A stretch of DNA of 64,000 nt from Enterococcus cecorum. GTDB taxonomy: Bacteria; Bacillota; Bacilli; Lactobacillales; Enterococcaceae. The translations under genes and the position numbers were made by a program. The stretch spans positions 42,368 to 106,367 of the forward strand of contig NZ_JAKUDS010000006.1 in assembly GCF_023221775.1 (NCBI RefSeq), read 5' to 3'. The notes beneath the pieces were generated by a model. It saw nothing but the letters and a program-made list of their open reading frames with translations, was not told the origin of the DNA and ran no database searches. Positions 61,393 to 64,000 of the stretch are shown here, piece by piece (within the stretch, counting starts at the first letter, position 1; the number at the start of each line of letters is the position of its first letter).

Positions 61393-63294
61393 ATGGAAGA
61401 ATATCAAGCAGGTTCGTATGATGTCATCGTTGTCGGTGCCGGTCATGCGGGTTGTGAAGCAGCTTTAGCAAGTAGTCGTATGGGAAACAAAACCCTATTA
61501 GTTACCATCAATTTAGACATGGTCGCTTTTATGCCATGTAATCCTTCTGTCGGTGGCCCAGCAAAAGGCGTGGTTGTGCGCGAAATCGATGCACTCGGCG
61601 GCGAAATGGGGAAAAATATCGACAAAACCTATATCCAAATGCGTATGTTAAACACCGGGAAAGGGCCAGCTGTCCGCGCATTACGAGCACAAGCAGACAA
61701 ACATGCCTACCACCGCGCGATGAAACATACCATTGAATTAGAAGAAAACCTTACTTTGCGTCAAGGCATCGTCGAACGTTTAATTGTTGAAGATAATGTC
61801 TGCAAAGGGGTAGTGACTTCAACAGGTGCGCGATATGATGCCAAAGCGGTGGTCATCACGACTGGTACGGCTTTACGCGGAGAAATTATTATTGGGGAAT
61901 TAAAATATTCATCCGGACCAAACAATTCGCAACCATCCATTGGCCTTGCTGATCATTTGAAAGAATTAGGTTTGGAAATCACACGTTTTAAAACTGGTAC
62001 CCCACCACGCGTCAAATCAAGCACGATTGATTACTCAGTGACTGAAATTCAACCAGGCGATACCACCCCTAACCATTTCAGTTTCTCAACGCCAGATAGT
62101 GCCTATAAACAAGAACAAGTACCATGTTGGTTGACCTATACCAATAAACGCACCCATGAAATTATTGAAGAAAACCTACATCGTGCGCCTATGTTTACTG
62201 GTATTGTGAAAGGTGTCGGAGCGCGTTACTGTCCATCGATTGAAGATAAGATTGTGCGCTTTAACGATAAACCACGCCACCAACTCTTCCTAGAACCAGA
62301 AGGACTAGAAAATGAAGAAGTTTATGTACAAGGCTTTTCTACTTCGCTACCTGAAGATGTCCAATTGAAAATGTTACACTCAATTGCCGGATTAGAAAAA
62401 GCGGAAATGATGCGTACAGGTTATGCCATTGAATATGATGTGGTTGTCCCTCACCAATTGCGTCCAACGCTTGAAACGAAAAAAATTGCCAATCTCTTCA
62501 CTGCTGGCCAAACAAACGGTACCAGTGGTTATGAAGAAGCAGCCGGCCAAGGGTTGATAGCCGGAATTAACGCTGCATTGAAAGTCCAAGGCAAAGAACC
62601 ATTCGTATTGAGTCGTTCAGATGGCTATATCGGTGTGATGATTGATGATTTAGTCACAAAAGGCACCAACGAACCTTATCGTTTATTGACTTCACGTGCT
62701 GAATACCGCTTGATTTTGCGTCATGATAATGCAGATTTGCGCCTAACTGAAATGGGGCATGCAATCGGCTTAGTCAAAGAAGACCAATACCAAGCCTACT
62801 TAGCGAAAAAAGCCAATATCGAAGCAGAAATCAAACGTTTAAGTGAAATTCGCTTAAAACCAACCAAAGAAATCAATGAATTTTTATCCCAAAAGCAAGC
62901 AGCGGCCTTAAAAGATGGCGTCTTAGCAATGGATTTCTTACGCCGTCCAGAAGTCAGCTACTTAGAATTAACACAATTTATTCCCGCGGGTCCTGAGTTA
63001 ACCAATAAAGAAATCGAACAAGTCGAAATTCAAATCAAATATGAAGGTTATATCAAGAAGGCTCTAGATAAAGTCGAAAAATTAAAACGCATGGAAGCCA
63101 AACGTATTCCAGAAAATATCGACTATGATGCGATTAATAGTCTCGCAACCGAAGCCCGTCAAAAATTATCTAAAATTCGTCCAGAAACCATTGCCCAAGC
63201 GAGTCGTATCAGCGGTGTCAACCCTTCTGATATCTCTATTCTGATGGTTTATATCGAACAAGGAAAAATTGCCAAAATCCAACCAGAAGCGTAA
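61393..63294 (+). CDS. mnmG: tRNA uridine 5-carboxymethylaminomethyl modification enzyme MnmG (GidA)
   Basis: 633 residues. FAD-binding [17 protein letters not shown] near the N-terminus, [14 protein letters not shown], GTGPPxxSS-like [15 protein letters not shown], and a helical C-terminal domain ending [26 protein letters not shown] nine bases before MEEYQ supports this start over the GTG four codons upstream. Operon with mnmE. Confidence 0.97.
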   Translation: MEEYQAGSYDVIVVGAGHAGCEAALASSRMGNKTLLVTINLDMVAFMPCNPSVGGPAKGVVVREIDALGGEMGKNIDKTYIQMRMLNTGKGPAVRALRAQADKHAYHRAMKHTIELEENLTLRQGIVERLIVEDNVCKGVVTSTGARYDAKAVVITTGTALRGEIIIGELKYSSGPNNSQPSIGLADHLKELGLEITRFKTGTPPRVKSSTIDYSVTEIQPGDTTPNHFSFSTPDSAYKQEQVPCWLTYTNKRTHEIIEENLHRAPMFTGIVKGVGARYCPSIEDKIVRFNDKPRHQLFLEPEGLENEEVYVQGFSTSLPEDVQLKMLHSIAGLEKAEMMRTGYAIEYDVVVPHQLRPTLETKKIANLFTAGQTNGTSGYEEAAGQGLIAGINAALKVQGKEPFVLSRSDGYIGVMIDDLVTKGTNEPYRLLTSRAEYRLILRHDNADLRLTEMGHAIGLVKEDQYQAYLAKKANIEAEIKRLSEIRLKPTKEINEFLSQKQAAALKDGVLAMDFLRRPEVSYLELTQFIPAGPELTNKEIEQVEIQIKYEGYIKKALDKVEKLKRMEAKRIPENIDYDAINSLATEARQKLSKIRPETIAQASRISGVNPSDISILMVYIEQGKIAKIQPEA

Positions 63295-63307
63295 TCTATC
63301 CTAATTT

Positions 63308-63342
63308 TCCTCAGCTAGTTTGATGCTAGTTGAGGATTTTTT
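63308..63342 (+). terminator. mnmE-mnmG terminator
   Basis: TCCTCAGCTAG pairs with CTAGTTGAGGA (one mismatch), then six T. Confidence 0.85.
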
Positions 63343-63449
63343 GATTTTTTTGCAAATTTTTTTGACATTTTACTGTTTCGTTTCGTTATTAGAGGTGTAA
63401 GACATACGTATGAATTACTAAAAATAACGAACGAAAAGGATGAGAAATC

Positions 63450-63659
63450 ATGAAAGAATTTATCAATAACAAAATTACTATTTTAGTGAACGATCCAAAT
63501 CAAGAAAAGGCAATTAGCCAAACTTTTCCAAATGTTGTGGAAACCTATGACGAAGCAAAAGCCCAACAATTCGCTCAAGCTTTAGTGAAATTAGCTCCTG
63601 AAAACAGTAAAGTCGCAAACATTGTCGAAACCACACAACGTAAAATCAGCGCTGAATAA
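63450..63659 (+). CDS. DUF1659-family small protein
   Basis: 69 residues, ITILVNDPNQEKAISQTFPN ... AKAQQFAQALVKLAPENSKVANIVETTQRKI. Fits the DUF1659 family, which pairs with DUF2922 in Bacillus and Enterococcus. A TTGACA box lies at 63362. Function unknown. Confidence 0.8.
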   Translation: MKEFINNKITILVNDPNQEKAISQTFPNVVETYDEAKAQQFAQALVKLAPENSKVANIVETTQRKISAE

Positions 63660-63709
63660 CTATTGAAATTCAACGAAAGAAAGTATTTTAATTATTGGAG
63701 GAATCTATC

Positions 63710-63934
63710 ATGAAAAAATTATATCTAACATTCGAAAACGAAAATGGCAAAAAAACAAGCATCACACCTAAAGTCTTTGCGGAAAACTTAGAAGCCGATG
63801 TGGTACGTCAAGCAATGGATGAAATGGCTGGCTTGGGTATTTTTAATAAAGATGAAGTCAGTCTATATACGAAAGTGGCCGGTGCGCGCTACGTAGAAAC
63901 TATCGAAACACCATTATTTAGTGTCGATAAATAA
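63710..63934 (+). CDS. DUF2922-family small protein
   Basis: 74 residues, KKLYLTFENENGKKTSITPK ... VRQAMDEMAGLGIF ... VAGARYVETIETPLF, the DUF2922 signature. TTGGAGG precedes MKKLY; an in-frame ATG five codons upstream lacks a site. Forms an operon with the DUF1659 gene, 50 bases apart. Function unknown. Confidence 0.85.
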   Translation: MKKLYLTFENENGKKTSITPKVFAENLEADVVRQAMDEMAGLGIFNKDEVSLYTKVAGARYVETIETPLFSVDK

Positions 63935-63940
63935 TTTTTT

Positions 63941-63970
63941 AGAGAGGCAGTTAAATCTGTCTCTCTTTGT
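63941..63970 (+). terminator. Terminator of the DUF1659-DUF2922 pair
   Basis: AGAGAGGCAG pairs with CTGTCTCTCT (one mismatch) over six bases, then TTG. Confidence 0.75.
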
Positions 63971-64000
63971 CGTGTTATTATGAGATCAAAGCATTTGTGA

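Overview
The window is the chromosomal replication-origin region of a low-GC Gram-positive coccus, most likely an Enterococcus. Supporting evidence is the gene order dnaA-dnaN-yaaA-recF-gyrB-gyrA-rpsF-ssb-rpsR-(gdpP-rplI-dnaB)-purA on one side of the origin and rpmH-rnpA-yidC-jag and mnmE-mnmG on the other, plus YSIRK/LPXTG surface anchoring and a DUF1659/DUF2922 pair. The species is not proven; an E. cecorum-like lineage is only a guess. No tRNA or rRNA genes were seen.

Layout. 1-4.0 kb: accessory border with an ABC ATPase tail, a damaged hicAB pair, a Nudix hydrolase, an Rpn/PD-(D/E)XK nuclease and copies of an intergenic repeat (repeat A). 4.0-8.8 kb: purA with PurBoxes, an EEP-fold hydrolase and a fused glucose-type PTS permease with two LacI-type operators. 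9.0-11.5 kb: an IStron, meaning a group I intron joined to an IS607-type tnpA/tnpB element, next to a 5'-truncated gene whose intact paralogue lies at 19.4 kb. 11.8-19.3 kb: an Agr/Bln-type histidine kinase and LytTR regulator, then a minus-strand cluster with two ABC systems, a frameshifted CPBP protease and two tiny ORFs. It is headed by a promoter with a 13-bp direct repeat at 21-bp spacing, as expected for a LytTR activator. I read it as a quorum-controlled peptide or bacteriocin-like locus.

19.7-34.7 kb: dnaB, rplI and a gdpP lacking its membrane and PAS parts. An 8-kb insertion follows (cell-wall PL8 hyaluronate-lyase-like enzyme under a cre site, MerR-controlled redox genes, a Nudix hydrolase, higBA), then rpsR-ssb-rpsF. 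34.9-47.6 kb: gyrA, gyrB, recF, yaaA, a small accessory island (AbrB-like antitoxin, MFS pump, RmlD-like reductase, orphan Phd antitoxin), dnaN, dnaA and the two-part oriC. 47.7-53.3 kb: a putative GNAT toxin-antitoxin pair, rpmH-rnpA-yidC-jag, glycerate kinase and small proteins. 53.5-59.1 kb: a doubly deleted Tn916 that keeps tet(M) but has lost the conjugation genes, xis and the front of int. 60-64 kb: mnmE-mnmG and the DUF pair.

Three intergenic stretches (44.2, 51.0 and 59.4 kb) carry tandem long hairpin modules (repeat B). Their stem sequences differ between modules but stay complementary, and one module sits inside another, which points to a mobile structured element. Four parS-like sites (5.6, 32.7, 34.9, 39.5 kb) mark the origin domain for ParB.
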